Source: DASVTR01 sp036382855 (GTDB lineage: Bacteria; Acidobacteriota; Blastocatellia; Pyrinomonadales; Pyrinomonadaceae). From it: a DNA stretch of 64,000 bases. Shown here piece after piece: positions 54,319-63,744 of the stretch. Position numbers and translations under genes: made by a program. Location: contig DASVPO010000033.1 in the NCBI GenBank assembly GCA_036382855.1, positions 248,001-312,000 on the forward strand, in the 5' to 3' direction. The first letter of the stretch is position 1. Every line of letters begins with the position of its first letter. The notes beneath the pieces are model-generated. The model did no database searches, had not been told where the DNA came from, and saw only the letters and a program-made list of their open reading frames with translations.

Positions 54319-55494
54319 TCAGAGAGTAGGAAGAGATGATATTGCTGATTCAATGGCATCGACAGAACTTGGGACCGAAATAGGCTCACGAATCCCTTTC
54401 AATGATAGTAGAGATTGATTTGAATTGAGCACCTGACGGGCGAATTCTGCAATACGCTTGTCCGCAAAGAATAGATCGGTATAAGGCAGATAAGCGAGAT
54501 GTTCTAGGTCATAATAATTACTCGCCTCATCTTCAGTAACGGCCTTACGTATCTGAATTTGGACAGCGTTTTTAAGCCATGTCCCCGGACAATCTTCCAT
54601 TTTGAGTTGCCTTACTACCTCACCCACCCTCGTCTCATCCTGTTCGCCACACACGTCAGCAAGAAATTGTCGAAGAACGACTTCAAAAGTATGTTGCTGG
54701 ATTAGCAGATCAAGTGGCTTACGGGAGTTTGTGCGGTCTGCGGAGTCTACACCTAGAAACTCCGCAAGGGCATTTGAGCTACCCACTTCATCCACACGTC
54801 CTGCGAACTGCTCGATCATATTTCTTATACCGCCAAATACTTCATTCATTAACTCCGGGGGAACTAAATCCCGCAGGCTTTCCCACTGAGCAATATCCAC
54901 TTGCTCTTCTTCCAACTGCTTTAGAAGAGCAGTCACATCATCCTTTATTATTTTAGTATCACCAATTTGTGAAAGACGAGGACGCTCATATTTCGCCTTT
55001 GGTGGTCGGCTATTTGCTGCCGCAGAGACCTTATTTGCTTCGTAGAAAGCCTCAATCAAGTTGCGCCAAACTCCAAAGATGTCGAGTTGCCTGAGAAGAG
55101 TGATATGAGCCTTTGAAGTAAATCGCTCTAGAAGGCCCTGTGAATATCGGATGAGTGCTTGGTCTTGTACAGACACCATGTTGCGCCTTATTAGGGCGCT
55201 AAATATTTCTCTATTAGTCAATGAGAGAAATGAGATCGGAACTTCATCAGCGAGAATTATGTCGCAATGGATCGGCAGCATCTCTCCTAAAAGATCGTAG
55301 CGTGCTTCTCTTTTCGACTGATCATCGTAGCGACTTATTTCTTGAAGATGCGTTTGTGACAAAGCAAGAGCACATTTGTTTGCAGCCCACATCTTCATGA
55401 ATTTGCTGAAGCGTGCTGGATCTGTGCGCCTGACCTCGGAGAGCAGGTGTAGATGACTGTTATCAAGGTAGATAATTCGAAGTTCTGATTCCAT
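54319..55494 (-). CDS. PIN-like ribonuclease-type protein
   Basis: 391 aa. Acidic residues fit a PIN-domain site split by a large helical insert: Asp in the first strand (IIYLDNSHLHLL), Glu in LSQTHLQEISRYD, and a C-terminal DLEHLAYLPYTDLFFADKRIAEFARQV with two more Asp. PIN proteins cut RNA, often as toxins or defence effectors. The ~250-residue insert is unusual. It lies 63 bp from the OLD-like gene and 93 bp from the kinase-STAND gene, so it may be an effector of either. Confidence 0.65.
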   Translation of the reverse strand: MESELRIIYLDNSHLHLLSEVRRTDPARFSKFMKMWAANKCALALSQTHLQEISRYDDQSKREARYDLLGEMLPIHCDIILADEVPISFLSLTNREIFSALIRRNMVSVQDQALIRYSQGLLERFTSKAHITLLRQLDIFGVWRNLIEAFYEANKVSAAANSRPPKAKYERPRLSQIGDTKIIKDDVTALLKQLEEEQVDIAQWESLRDLVPPELMNEVFGGIRNMIEQFAGRVDEVGSSNALAEFLGVDSADRTNSRKPLDLLIQQHTFEVVLRQFLADVCGEQDETRVGEVVRQLKMEDCPGTWLKNAVQIQIRKAVTEDEASNYYDLEHLAYLPYTDLFFADKRIAEFARQVLNSNQSLLSLKGIREPISVPSSVDAIESAISSLPTL

Positions 55495-55587
55495 CGCTAT
55501 ATCATCGCTGCTTTTACTTCACAGTGCCTGTTGAAATGAGGAAGATTTAATTATGTTTGCGGATACGAATATTGCCCTTTCCCCTGT

Positions 55588-58500
55588 TCAGTCAAAGGTA
55601 ATAGTGCCCCGTGTATCTTTATGCTTACCCTCTTCGTCTTGTTTTTTCCTATACTCGTCTCCTAATCTTTTTTTGATACTTTCCCTAAGAGATCTGCGGA
55701 AAGTAAGTGCTAGATTTCGCTCATCATCGTCGTGTAATGACCAAATAGTAGATTGATCACCTTTCTCACTTAAACAAAGGTAGGATGAAAGTCGGGTTAA
55801 GCCACCACCTGATCTGTACCGCTCAATGTGACCTTGCAGATGCGGTTTTTTCAAGCGTATAGCAAGTGCTACATCAGCAGCTTGGCGAACCAGTAGTTCT
55901 CCATCATAGCGCGCATTCTCTATCAATGATAAATCACTCTCCCAAAAGCCGAGGCTGTATACGGCGCACGCCTTCTGCCATTCGTCGGCATCAACGGAAT
56001 CGTACAGTTCCTCAAAAAGCCTGTAGCAGAATGCGTTGTCAGTGCGTCCGAGCGCATGCGCGGTACGTTCCCTTGCTGGCACATGTTTGTCGGAAACTAA
56101 CCGTCTGGCTGTTTCTAACAGTAAGTTGTCAGTCGCATTCTGTCGGTAAAAGAGGCGCGTCAGCATAAAGGACATGGTTTCACGCGCTGCCGTACTTAGT
56201 TGGCCGTTGTCAAAGGATTTATTGAACTGATCTAGGATCACATCGGGCTCGTGCTCCACCAAGCCTTCAATCAAGGCACTCTGATTATCGAAAAACCGCT
56301 CCTCCGGGGAGGACCAACGGTCGAACTGCTCCAAAATCGCTTCTTTACCTTCAGGGTATTTCCAAAATGCGCCTAGAGCTTCAAGGTAAGCGTGGCGAGA
56401 CTCGTAAGATGCTGACCGTAGACGGTCAAGGAGCAACGGAAGGGATGTGTATTCCTGAAAGTGGGCGAGCGCATCTACGAACTCCACCGCGTATGAATCC
56501 TCAAGCGCCCGCTCGATTTCATGAACGGCGGAGCGGTCATCTAACCATGCCAAACATTCTGCCGCTTGTGATTTGACACTTAAGTGCTCGCCTGTGACAA
56601 GTAAGTGCCGTAACAGCGGAATTACAGATTTATCTTTTGTGAAACCAAGCATCCGCACTGCATATTCTCGCAGCCTCTCTTCTTCACTGGCGCTCCCGGC
56701 TATTTCTGCGAAGAAATCTTTGTGCGCGGGGGCATCGGTAATGCCAAGGGCGAGCAACGCCATTGAGCGACTGGCCCACGGCATCGTGGTGTCACGCGTA
56801 ACTCCCACTAGGTCATCAGTGGTGATGATATTGCGTAGCAATAAAGGGTAAAGCGTCTCTCTGTGAAAAAAGAGGGAGATGTTATCGCCGTCAGAACGCA
56901 TGTAGTTCAACACGGCATCCGCACCGCGCCTTGTTCCACAAGTCCCTAAAGCGCGTACTGCGCAGTCTCTTTCATACCGGGCCTCAGTCTCCGAACTCGG
57001 ATTATCTAATCTATGGATGAGCGCATGTTCCGCGCGCTCATCGCCGACGATCCAGAGGAATCTGCAAAGGTCAATACAACTGAGAACACCTGAATAATCA
57101 AACAGGCGACACGCTTCAGGAGCGAAGTTGTTTATCTGGCACTTTGCGACCGCTACAAGGTCTGACACTCGGTTGAGACAATTACCAATACGAGATTCCT
57201 CAGATTTTTGTATTCCGGGGATGATGTTATTTACAAATAACCTAGCTATGTCGATGCCCTGCTGTCCAAGTTCTTCACTTTTGATGATCATCGCTTCCAA
57301 ATGATCCAGACGCCACTCCTTACCTAAGAGCTTCGCACTGTGCCACACAATGTTCCGCTCCGACATTCCGTTAAGCTGTTCGATCAGCCGACTTAAGATG
57401 AGGGGACGGATGGCGGCAAGGTTGAGCTTTTCTGCCACCTGAATAACTCTACCCGGTTTCAATTCACCAGTGCCGTATAAACCTTCACGAATTATCTCCA
57501 GAAGAATCGGCTCGGCCTGAGTTTTATCTGTATTGAAAATTGCTGCCATCAATTGGGTTAACGAGAAGTGTCGCTCTACTCGCGCATCAGTGGGTGACAC
57601 CTGTGGACGGAGGGCGTTGCTCAGGGCCGGGAAGGCATTGAAATCTGGAACTTCAGTTAAATATTTAGCGGCGGATTCAATAGTCCACTCGTCCTCGTGA
57701 TTGAGTGCTCTTATGGCATATTCAGCGTGCCCTTTATCTCGCAATTGCGCTGCTGCAAGCAAGCTCCTTTCCAGTAACTTAGCGCCGCTTCTTTCACCTT
57801 CTTTCAGACTCTGACCGATAGCTGCGGAGACCTCTGCGTTGCGATAGCCTATGTTTCGTAGAGCCGTTACGCATTTGCCACGAAGCTCGACGGATTGGGA
57901 TTTATTTCTGATGATTTCCAACAGCGGAGAGACGGCTGGTTTTCCGATGTACCCGAACGCTTTGTAAGCTTTATCCCGGACATCCTCGTCAGTGTCCTGA
58001 AGCAATTGTATTAGCTCATCAATTGCGACTTCATCCTGATGGGCACCCGCAAGTTCAGCGGCTAACTGGCGAGCAAAGGCATTGTCATCCCGTAGGTGGC
58101 GACGAATCTCCTCCAACACTCCCTGCGATGGCCTGATTTTCAGTGCGGCGGCGCGGTAAAAATAGAAGTGCTTCAGGTTTTCTCGCTTCACAATCTCGAA
58201 TATCGTCTTTAGGACTTCTGGCCGCATTAGCCCAAATATCGAACTATTATGAAAATGGTAGGTCTCTACGAACACTTCAGTTAGTAAAAGTGCGCGCCTA
58301 CTGTAAGGCCGATCTGCTAAGCGATCTGCCCAAGCAAGCAAGGAGTCTAACAAGGGCGGAAAATTCCAAGTATCACTTAGCCATTGCGTAATGAGGTTAT
58401 GGAACTCCTGCGAATCTCGCCCATTGGATCGCCGCTCTAGTTCAAAGGAGAGCAAGTAGGACGCTATGTCTGTAATGCGGAAGCCTATCATGCGCTGGTC

Positions 58501-60471
58501 GGCGATGGCTGATTCCAGCAGGACACCGTTCTCTATCAAAGTTTCGAGCGGAGGCTGCGCGTCCATCTCACCTTCTGCTTCGATCTCTGGAATAACCTGT
58601 TTTATAGCCTCAATGGTCAGTTGAAAGTCCTTAGAGTTGTTTTCCCAACCAAGCACTGCAAGACGTTCAAGCATTTGTCGAAGCTCGGCGGCACTTCTTC
58701 CACATTGGCGCGCTGCTTTGTTAAGAGCTTTGCGTAAGCGTTCTTCAATCAGGTAGCTCCATGTAATGTCCTGAATCGATAAGGAGTCACTGGTGCGGCG
58801 TAAATCTGCGTAGTGCTCAAAGGTTGCCGGGTGCCTCAGCATGTCGCGCACGGTGGCAACATGTGGAGAGGGGGTTTCGCCAAAGCGACCGGGATTTAGG
58901 AGTTCCGTAGCGCCGATCTCTTCAAGCAAACGATCAAGTTCATCTGTTGTGAAGTCGGAAAGCCAGATCGATTTCCCGGCAAGTCCTAAACGCCGACTCG
59001 CCTTGGAGGCCGGTGGCTCGGAATCGTCATAGAGCGGAGCAAGCCACTGGCGGCTGAACCGATTCCACACAATATCCCGACAAGACAGAATGACTCTGAA
59101 CTTCTCCGGGGAGGTCGAGCCGATTGAGTCGTGCAGTTTCATAAGCTGGCTAGAGAGATCATGTGGGTCATCCGCCTCATCGATTGCGTCGATTAATATT
59201 ACGAAAGCGGGCGAATCGGTCGCTTCGCCATCCGTTAACAATTCCATGAGTTGCTGCCATGAGAGGGCCTCTGTGGATGGCGGCAATTCCTGAGTAATCA
59301 ACCTTGTGGCTTCTTCTAGTGAGAAATACTTGCCACGAACTAAGAGGGCAGTCTGCCCTTCACTTAGTAGGCGCTCGGATTCCATTGCCATCGAGACGGA
59401 TTTACCCACGCCAGATGGGCCGAGTACAAAGCTGTAGCGGAGGGGACGAGCAAGAAAGTCATTTATTCCGTCCCTAAGCTTATCGCGAATAATAGTTCTC
59501 TGATTGTCGATAATCACGCTTGCCAAACGGGAGGTAGCCTTATGGCAAGCATCTCGTATCTCATCTGCGGTCGGAAGTCGCTTCTGCTGCAACCCGCTTA
59601 CCGCCTTTTCAAGGGCATCCATGCGCTCGTTGCGGTGGGCGCGCATTTCAATTCTCTTGATAATTACACCAACGGCATCCGTAACCTCGTTCGCGTTAGC
59701 TAAGCGTTTCTTCGGATCCTCCACGATCATCTTGTCGAAGAGGTCGTAGATGAAAAAGTAATCCGGATCGGTCTGCTCTTTAGTAAGATCGAACTGCGGC
59801 GTGCGATACGCCTCACGGTCAAATATCCTTCCAGCTAGCATCCAGTACAAGACTTTACCAAGCGAGTAGACGTCTGAGGCAGGTCTCACCTCGTCGGCCA
59901 TCCCGTGAGCGAGTTCAGGTGCCATATACCACCGTGAGCCAACCTGCTCGTCCACCATTGTGACTCTATTACCGCTTTCCGTTATGAAACATAGGCCAAA
60001 GTCACCTACAACTGGCGTCATGTCTTCCCGAAGAAAGATGTTATCGGGTTTTAGGTCTCTATGAATGATGCCCTTACTATGGGCATATCCAACGCCGTGA
60101 CAGATCGCGGAGAATAAGCGGAGTCGCTCCACAAGCGTAAGTCCTGAGATGGCTTCAAAATTTAGAGGCCCACCAGAACAGTATTCGGCCACGAAATAAG
60201 GTGGATCATCCTGAAGATTCTTATCCTCGATTTTGAGTATGTTCGGATGTGAAAACGCCAAGCAAGCATTTACCTCATTCTCAAAACGACGAAGCCGTTT
60301 GAGATTTTTGAGGCGTTTCAAAACGAAGATTTTCTTCTCCTCATCATTAACGTCATAGACAAGTATGGTATGAGCCTGACCACCCTCTCCAAGTGATTCT
60401 TTGACCTTCCACCTATTACCGTATAATTGAGCCACTATCTGAATTCCCCTTAGTTTTGATAGAGCCGTCAT
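55588..60471 (-). CDS. Protein kinase-STAND NTPase-HEAT repeat fusion
   Basis: 1,627 aa, three parts. (1) Ser/Thr kinase, residues ~17-275: GEGGQA loop at 29, Lys52 in VLKR, HRDLKPDN at 137-144, DFG at 157-159 and APEL at 184; all catalytic residues intact. (2) STAND/NACHT-type NTPase ~320-640: Walker A GPSGVGKS (351-358), Walker B VILIDAIDEADD with acidic pair near 428-434, and a sensor-like SCRD near 465. (3) HEAT-type repeats from ~780 to ~1,530. This layout matches NLR-like bacterial immune proteins, with a kinase as N-terminal effector and the repeats as sensor. AT-richer than the core. Largest gene of the island, upstream of the PIN and OLD-like genes. Confidence 0.88.
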   Translation of the reverse strand: MTALSKLRGIQIVAQLYGNRWKVKESLGEGGQAHTILVYDVNDEEKKIFVLKRLKNLKRLRRFENEVNACLAFSHPNILKIEDKNLQDDPPYFVAEYCSGGPLNFEAISGLTLVERLRLFSAICHGVGYAHSKGIIHRDLKPDNIFLREDMTPVVGDFGLCFITESGNRVTMVDEQVGSRWYMAPELAHGMADEVRPASDVYSLGKVLYWMLAGRIFDREAYRTPQFDLTKEQTDPDYFFIYDLFDKMIVEDPKKRLANANEVTDAVGVIIKRIEMRAHRNERMDALEKAVSGLQQKRLPTADEIRDACHKATSRLASVIIDNQRTIIRDKLRDGINDFLARPLRYSFVLGPSGVGKSVSMAMESERLLSEGQTALLVRGKYFSLEEATRLITQELPPSTEALSWQQLMELLTDGEATDSPAFVILIDAIDEADDPHDLSSQLMKLHDSIGSTSPEKFRVILSCRDIVWNRFSRQWLAPLYDDSEPPASKASRRLGLAGKSIWLSDFTTDELDRLLEEIGATELLNPGRFGETPSPHVATVRDMLRHPATFEHYADLRRTSDSLSIQDITWSYLIEERLRKALNKAARQCGRSAAELRQMLERLAVLGWENNSKDFQLTIEAIKQVIPEIEAEGEMDAQPPLETLIENGVLLESAIADQRMIGFRITDIASYLLSFELERRSNGRDSQEFHNLITQWLSDTWNFPPLLDSLLAWADRLADRPYSRRALLLTEVFVETYHFHNSSIFGLMRPEVLKTIFEIVKRENLKHFYFYRAAALKIRPSQGVLEEIRRHLRDDNAFARQLAAELAGAHQDEVAIDELIQLLQDTDEDVRDKAYKAFGYIGKPAVSPLLEIIRNKSQSVELRGKCVTALRNIGYRNAEVSAAIGQSLKEGERSGAKLLERSLLAAAQLRDKGHAEYAIRALNHEDEWTIESAAKYLTEVPDFNAFPALSNALRPQVSPTDARVERHFSLTQLMAAIFNTDKTQAEPILLEIIREGLYGTGELKPGRVIQVAEKLNLAAIRPLILSRLIEQLNGMSERNIVWHSAKLLGKEWRLDHLEAMIIKSEELGQQGIDIARLFVNNIIPGIQKSEESRIGNCLNRVSDLVAVAKCQINNFAPEACRLFDYSGVLSCIDLCRFLWIVGDERAEHALIHRLDNPSSETEARYERDCAVRALGTCGTRRGADAVLNYMRSDGDNISLFFHRETLYPLLLRNIITTDDLVGVTRDTTMPWASRSMALLALGITDAPAHKDFFAEIAGSASEEERLREYAVRMLGFTKDKSVIPLLRHLLVTGEHLSVKSQAAECLAWLDDRSAVHEIERALEDSYAVEFVDALAHFQEYTSLPLLLDRLRSASYESRHAYLEALGAFWKYPEGKEAILEQFDRWSSPEERFFDNQSALIEGLVEHEPDVILDQFNKSFDNGQLSTAARETMSFMLTRLFYRQNATDNLLLETARRLVSDKHVPARERTAHALGRTDNAFCYRLFEELYDSVDADEWQKACAVYSLGFWESDLSLIENARYDGELLVRQAADVALAIRLKKPHLQGHIERYRSGGGLTRLSSYLCLSEKGDQSTIWSLHDDDERNLALTFRRSLRESIKKRLGDEYRKKQDEEGKHKDTRGTITFD

Positions 60472-60625
60472 TGGGACGCTGTTGATAAAAGCATTCGTGG
60501 TTGCCAGATAGTTGAGCTATTTTCAGATTTAGAGATGGCCGAAAACTCTAAGGTTGGCAGGCTCATGCGCTAGCACTGACACTGAATAAGCTTTTGAAGG
60601 GGGCGTTAAATTTTCTATAGTTCTA

Positions 60626-60919
60626 TTAAGCCTTTCGTCCTCTACTTCTGGCCGGCAGCCTCTTAGGTATCTCAAGAGCATCATCTATGAGGGTCTCAAG
60701 CGATACTCCTGAGATTCTTGAAACCTCTAGTAAGACCAACAGGCTAGGCTCTCTTGTTCCGGCCTCGAAGCGATGGATGTGCGACTTCGCAGGCGGCGAT
60801 TTCTTCACATTTTTAAGCGCCTGTGCCATTTCCTCTAGCGTATAGCCGAGCGATATACGAATTTGATGAAGCTTTTCAGCGAGTCGCTCCGGCTGTGGGC
60901 GCGGGTGACGTGTCCCCAT
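60626..60919 (-). CDS. XRE-family regulator of the island
   Basis: 97 aa. ATG 60919 is chosen because GGAGGG lies ten bases upstream; a GTG at 60946 is an alternative. HTH_3 domain: LGYTLEEMAQALKNVKKSPPAKSHIHRFEAGTREPSLLVLLEVSRISGVSLETLI. Arg-rich tail. It lies 155 bp from the kinase-STAND gene in the same direction and probably represses the island. Confidence 0.8.
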   Translation of the reverse strand: MGTRHPRPQPERLAEKLHQIRISLGYTLEEMAQALKNVKKSPPAKSHIHRFEAGTREPSLLVLLEVSRISGVSLETLIDDALEIPKRLPARSRGRKA

Positions 60920-61251
60920 ATCAGAGTAACCCTCCTCTGGAGACACATGCTTGCCCCTTGCCCTGATTTCCGATTAGGAGTATGCTGCGCGTGGAGTTCC
61001 CATAAGGAAACTTCCTGTGCGTCTCATTTCTTGCTGCCCGGAAACATCTCTGATTCCGAGCAACGCGCATCATCCGTCGTAGTGATCGACAACCGCTAGC
61101 ATTAAATGTGGTACTAGGCTTTCAAAGAGGTCTGCGCCCATTTTATACCAAAGCGCAGCAGATGCCGCCACACGAACGAGCCGATAACAAAAACTAACTG
61201 ACAAACAGCATCGCTTGTAGCACAAAACCACATACTGTTAGGAGATAGATT
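60920..61251. other. Gap with nothing recognised
   Basis: Divergent region between the XRE regulator and a lipoprotein gene. No gene, repeat or clear promoter seen; the ribosome site AGGAG at 61240 belongs to the lipoprotein. Confidence 0.4.
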
Positions 61252-62064
61252 ATGACCCCACCAATCCTATCCGTTCCCAAAAGCTGGCAGTTTCGCCAAC
61301 CAACTAGCGTTTTTGTTTTCGCCACCTTTGCTCTAGTTTTACTAACCTCAAGTTGCGCCCAATCTCAAGAACTAACCCGCTCCCACGCCTTATCGCTGAT
61401 TAGGGAATCTAAAGACTTCAAAGAGCCTGTAACGATCTCCTTAAAAAGCAATAACGACATACCCGTTCAGGCGAAATCGGAAAAAGACCTTGAGCCAGAG
61501 GCGCAGGCGCAAGCCGTCGAGGCGTTTCTCGGAGATCATCCTGAGATGGCGGTACTTCGACATCTCGGTCTGGTCGAGGTCAAAGCAACTACGATTAAAC
61601 GTCCCATATCTATCAAACCTCTGGAATTCCCTGTCAAACTTCCAATCGGAACCACCGCAAAGGTATCCCCACGACTACCCAATAAGTTCGAGCCGTGGCG
61701 CTTCAAGGTAGAAACCATGTTTACGGAAAAGGGTAAGCAGCTAGTTGGTGAAACGCAGGGAGGAGCCAGTGAGGCAATACCCATATTCCAGCGCGAGGTG
61801 ATCGAGGTAACAGGGGTTACTTCCACACAAGGCGGTCAAGCTCAGGCGGAATTCACGTGGAGAACGACTCCGACCAAAATCGGCGAAGCCTTTGACCCGA
61901 CGAGTGCTTCATTCAAAGCTCTGCCAAATAATCTGCAACGTGCCGTGCGTGAGCCTCACGGAGTATTTTCGAGTATATCTGCTAAGAGCTTTGGTGGCGT
62001 CAATCGTTCCGTCGGGATATTTCGTCGCTATGACGATGGCTGGCGTCTCACCGCCATACAGTAA
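61252..62064 (+). CDS. Lipoprotein of unknown function
   Basis: 270 aa. A long signal peptide ends in lipobox LLTSSC (Cys35). The mature protein is strand-rich with KPVTISLKSNNDIPVQAKS-type segments and ends in an IFRRYDDGWRLTAIQ motif, a pattern seen in small periplasmic proteins with a terminal Trp-Arg strand. No family recognised. AGGAG lies eight bases before ATG. A 13-bp terminator follows after 90 bp. Confidence 0.65.
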   Translation: MTPPILSVPKSWQFRQPTSVFVFATFALVLLTSSCAQSQELTRSHALSLIRESKDFKEPVTISLKSNNDIPVQAKSEKDLEPEAQAQAVEAFLGDHPEMAVLRHLGLVEVKATTIKRPISIKPLEFPVKLPIGTTAKVSPRLPNKFEPWRFKVETMFTEKGKQLVGETQGGASEAIPIFQREVIEVTGVTSTQGGQAQAEFTWRTTPTKIGEAFDPTSASFKALPNNLQRAVREPHGVFSSISAKSFGGVNRSVGIFRRYDDGWRLTAIQ

Positions 62065-62153
62065 TAAAAGCTCAATCGAGATGCGCGGGAAAAGGTGGGC
62101 CGCGTATCTGGCGCTGGCACGTTCGTAGCCCGGAATGGCGAACTGTGCCGCCA

Positions 62154-62195
62154 CGAGGCCGCCGTGTTGCATACAGGGTAGGCACGGCGGCCTCG
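62154..62195. terminator. Convergent-gene terminator
   Basis: 13-bp perfect stem CGAGGCCGCCGTG/CACGGCGGCCTCG, 16-nt loop, followed by ATCTT. It separates the lipoprotein gene (+) and the zinc ribbon gene (-). Confidence 0.8.
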
Positions 62196-62239
62196 ATCTT
62201 CAGATGGCTTTACCTAAACAGCCGCCTGTTTGAATGCTT

Positions 62240-62440
62240 TTATTGCTGCTCTTGCTTTCCAGTTCCTGCTTCTTTTCCAGTCTCTTTTCGTTTGTGAACG
62301 CGGGGCTCGTTCCAATAAGCGTTATGACAATTAGGGCACTGTTTGGGTGGCTTGCCGGGTTTGCCCGGATTCTTCGGAAACCACTCATGCCCGCAGGTCC
62401 GGCATTTGTATTTTGGTACCTTAACATAAGTGATGGGCAT
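62240..62440 (-). CDS. Small zinc ribbon protein
   Basis: 66 aa from ATG 62440. A zinc ribbon is formed by CRTCGHEWFPK and CPNCHNAYWNEPR, a CxxC-x~20-CxxC pattern. I recall such small proteins as common in many bacteria, beginning MPITYxKxPKYxCxxCG. The tail is Lys/Glu/Gln-rich and disordered. Could bind nucleic acid or act as a metal-binding adaptor; function unknown. Confidence 0.75.
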   Translation of the reverse strand: MPITYVKVPKYKCRTCGHEWFPKNPGKPGKPPKQCPNCHNAYWNEPRVHKRKETGKEAGTGKQEQQ

Positions 62441-62881
62441 GTCTTCGCTTGATAACATCTTCAATAAGTTAAATCAACACAATTATTTAGAAACTACTAT
62501 TTATAATCTTCGTCTTAAAGACAACTAATTTGACCGTTAAATCCTTCTATAACAAATATATTCAGACTCCAATATGTTGTGGCAAAATCTTGAAGCTACC
62601 CTATATTTCAGGGATTGCACAATTTCTTATCTGTGATAAAGTCTGCGCCGCTTGAGCGCAGTGGAAGCTTTGAGACAATTCTACGAATCGAAGCAGTTTT
62701 ACCCTCCCGTTCCACTTCACGCGAAGCTGCTGATCAGCCGCTGTCCCATAACTCCCGAAGCGGTTTCCTACTGATGAATGATGGAGTGTGACTCGCTGAA
62801 AGGTCCATAAGGTCCATAAGGATAAAAGCGAGACGACCGTTGTACATAACCTAGTGCTCTTCTCTTCCTTAGAGGTGCTCT
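62441..62881. other. AT-rich gap with a short direct repeat
   Basis: No gene supported. GGTCCATAA occurs twice in tandem at 62801-62820, followed by a partial third copy. AT-rich 62465-62640 has several possible -10 boxes but no convincing -35. Confidence 0.4.
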
Positions 62882-63529
62882 ATGACTATGAAGGTGTTTC
62901 TGGATGTCGAAACCTTCCCGCCCGATAAAGACGACCCTCTGGTTCGCGACCATATAGGTGATTGGACGGAAGAAGAGTTCCGCAACTTAGCTCTCAACGC
63001 TCAATACGGACGCATACTTTGCATCGGCGTCATTATCGAAGATAACAATAAGATTGTTCGGCAGGGAGTGCTCGGACGCGATAAACAGACATCTCAACTT
63101 CATCTAGATGAAACACGAACTCTTCGATCATTCTGGAAACTGCTGAGTGGCTTCAACCCTCATCGGGATCTTCTGATCGGCTTCAACTTACTCGACTTCG
63201 ATCTTCATTTCATTTGCACACGCAGTGTGATCAAGCAAGTCAAACCTAGTTTTGAAGTCTGCTTCGCGCGGTTCCGTCAACAGCCAGTGTTTGATTGCAT
63301 GTGGTCATTCACTCACTGGCGGCATCGGATCAAGCTTGACGAGTTGGCAAAAGTTCTAAGTCTGGAAAGCTCAAAAAAGAACGGGATTAGCGGCGATAAG
63401 GTTTATGACCTTTTCCTTGAAGGCCGCCACCAAGAGATTTGCAACTATGTGATGGATGACTGCGCTTGTACCAGAGCCATCTATTACCGTCTGAATTTTC
63501 TTGAGGAAACTGACCAAGAGGGAGAGTGA
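62882..63529 (+). CDS. DEDD-family 3'-5' exonuclease (PolB-related)
   Basis: 215 aa. RNase H-like exonuclease with ExoI KVFLDVETFPP (Asp8, Glu10), ExoII LLIGFNLLDFDLHFI (Asp) and a C-terminal ExoIII-like DDCACTRAIYYRL. The pattern is that of predicted 3'-5' exonucleases related to the proofreading domain of family B polymerases. No polymerase domain. ATG 62882 has AGAGGTG upstream. Role in DNA repair or processing is inferred. Confidence 0.78.
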   Translation: MTMKVFLDVETFPPDKDDPLVRDHIGDWTEEEFRNLALNAQYGRILCIGVIIEDNNKIVRQGVLGRDKQTSQLHLDETRTLRSFWKLLSGFNPHRDLLIGFNLLDFDLHFICTRSVIKQVKPSFEVCFARFRQQPVFDCMWSFTHWRHRIKLDELAKVLSLESSKKNGISGDKVYDLFLEGRHQEICNYVMDDCACTRAIYYRLNFLEETDQEGE

Positions 63530-63744
63530 TCAATGATTCTTCAAAATAAGACCTAATGGTTTGACCATCGATAAGCGAAGACGTCCCCACATGAATTTTT
63601 TTTCACTGTGACAAAAATTTAACTTGACAAGGTACGTACGACGTTTGCCGCCGCTAGTGCTAAACAATTTTTATTAAAAAAAGTGGTTGAGGGGGCTTCT
63701 CAAAGTGCGTTGCGTATCTTTCAATAGCAGACGGGGGCATTACC

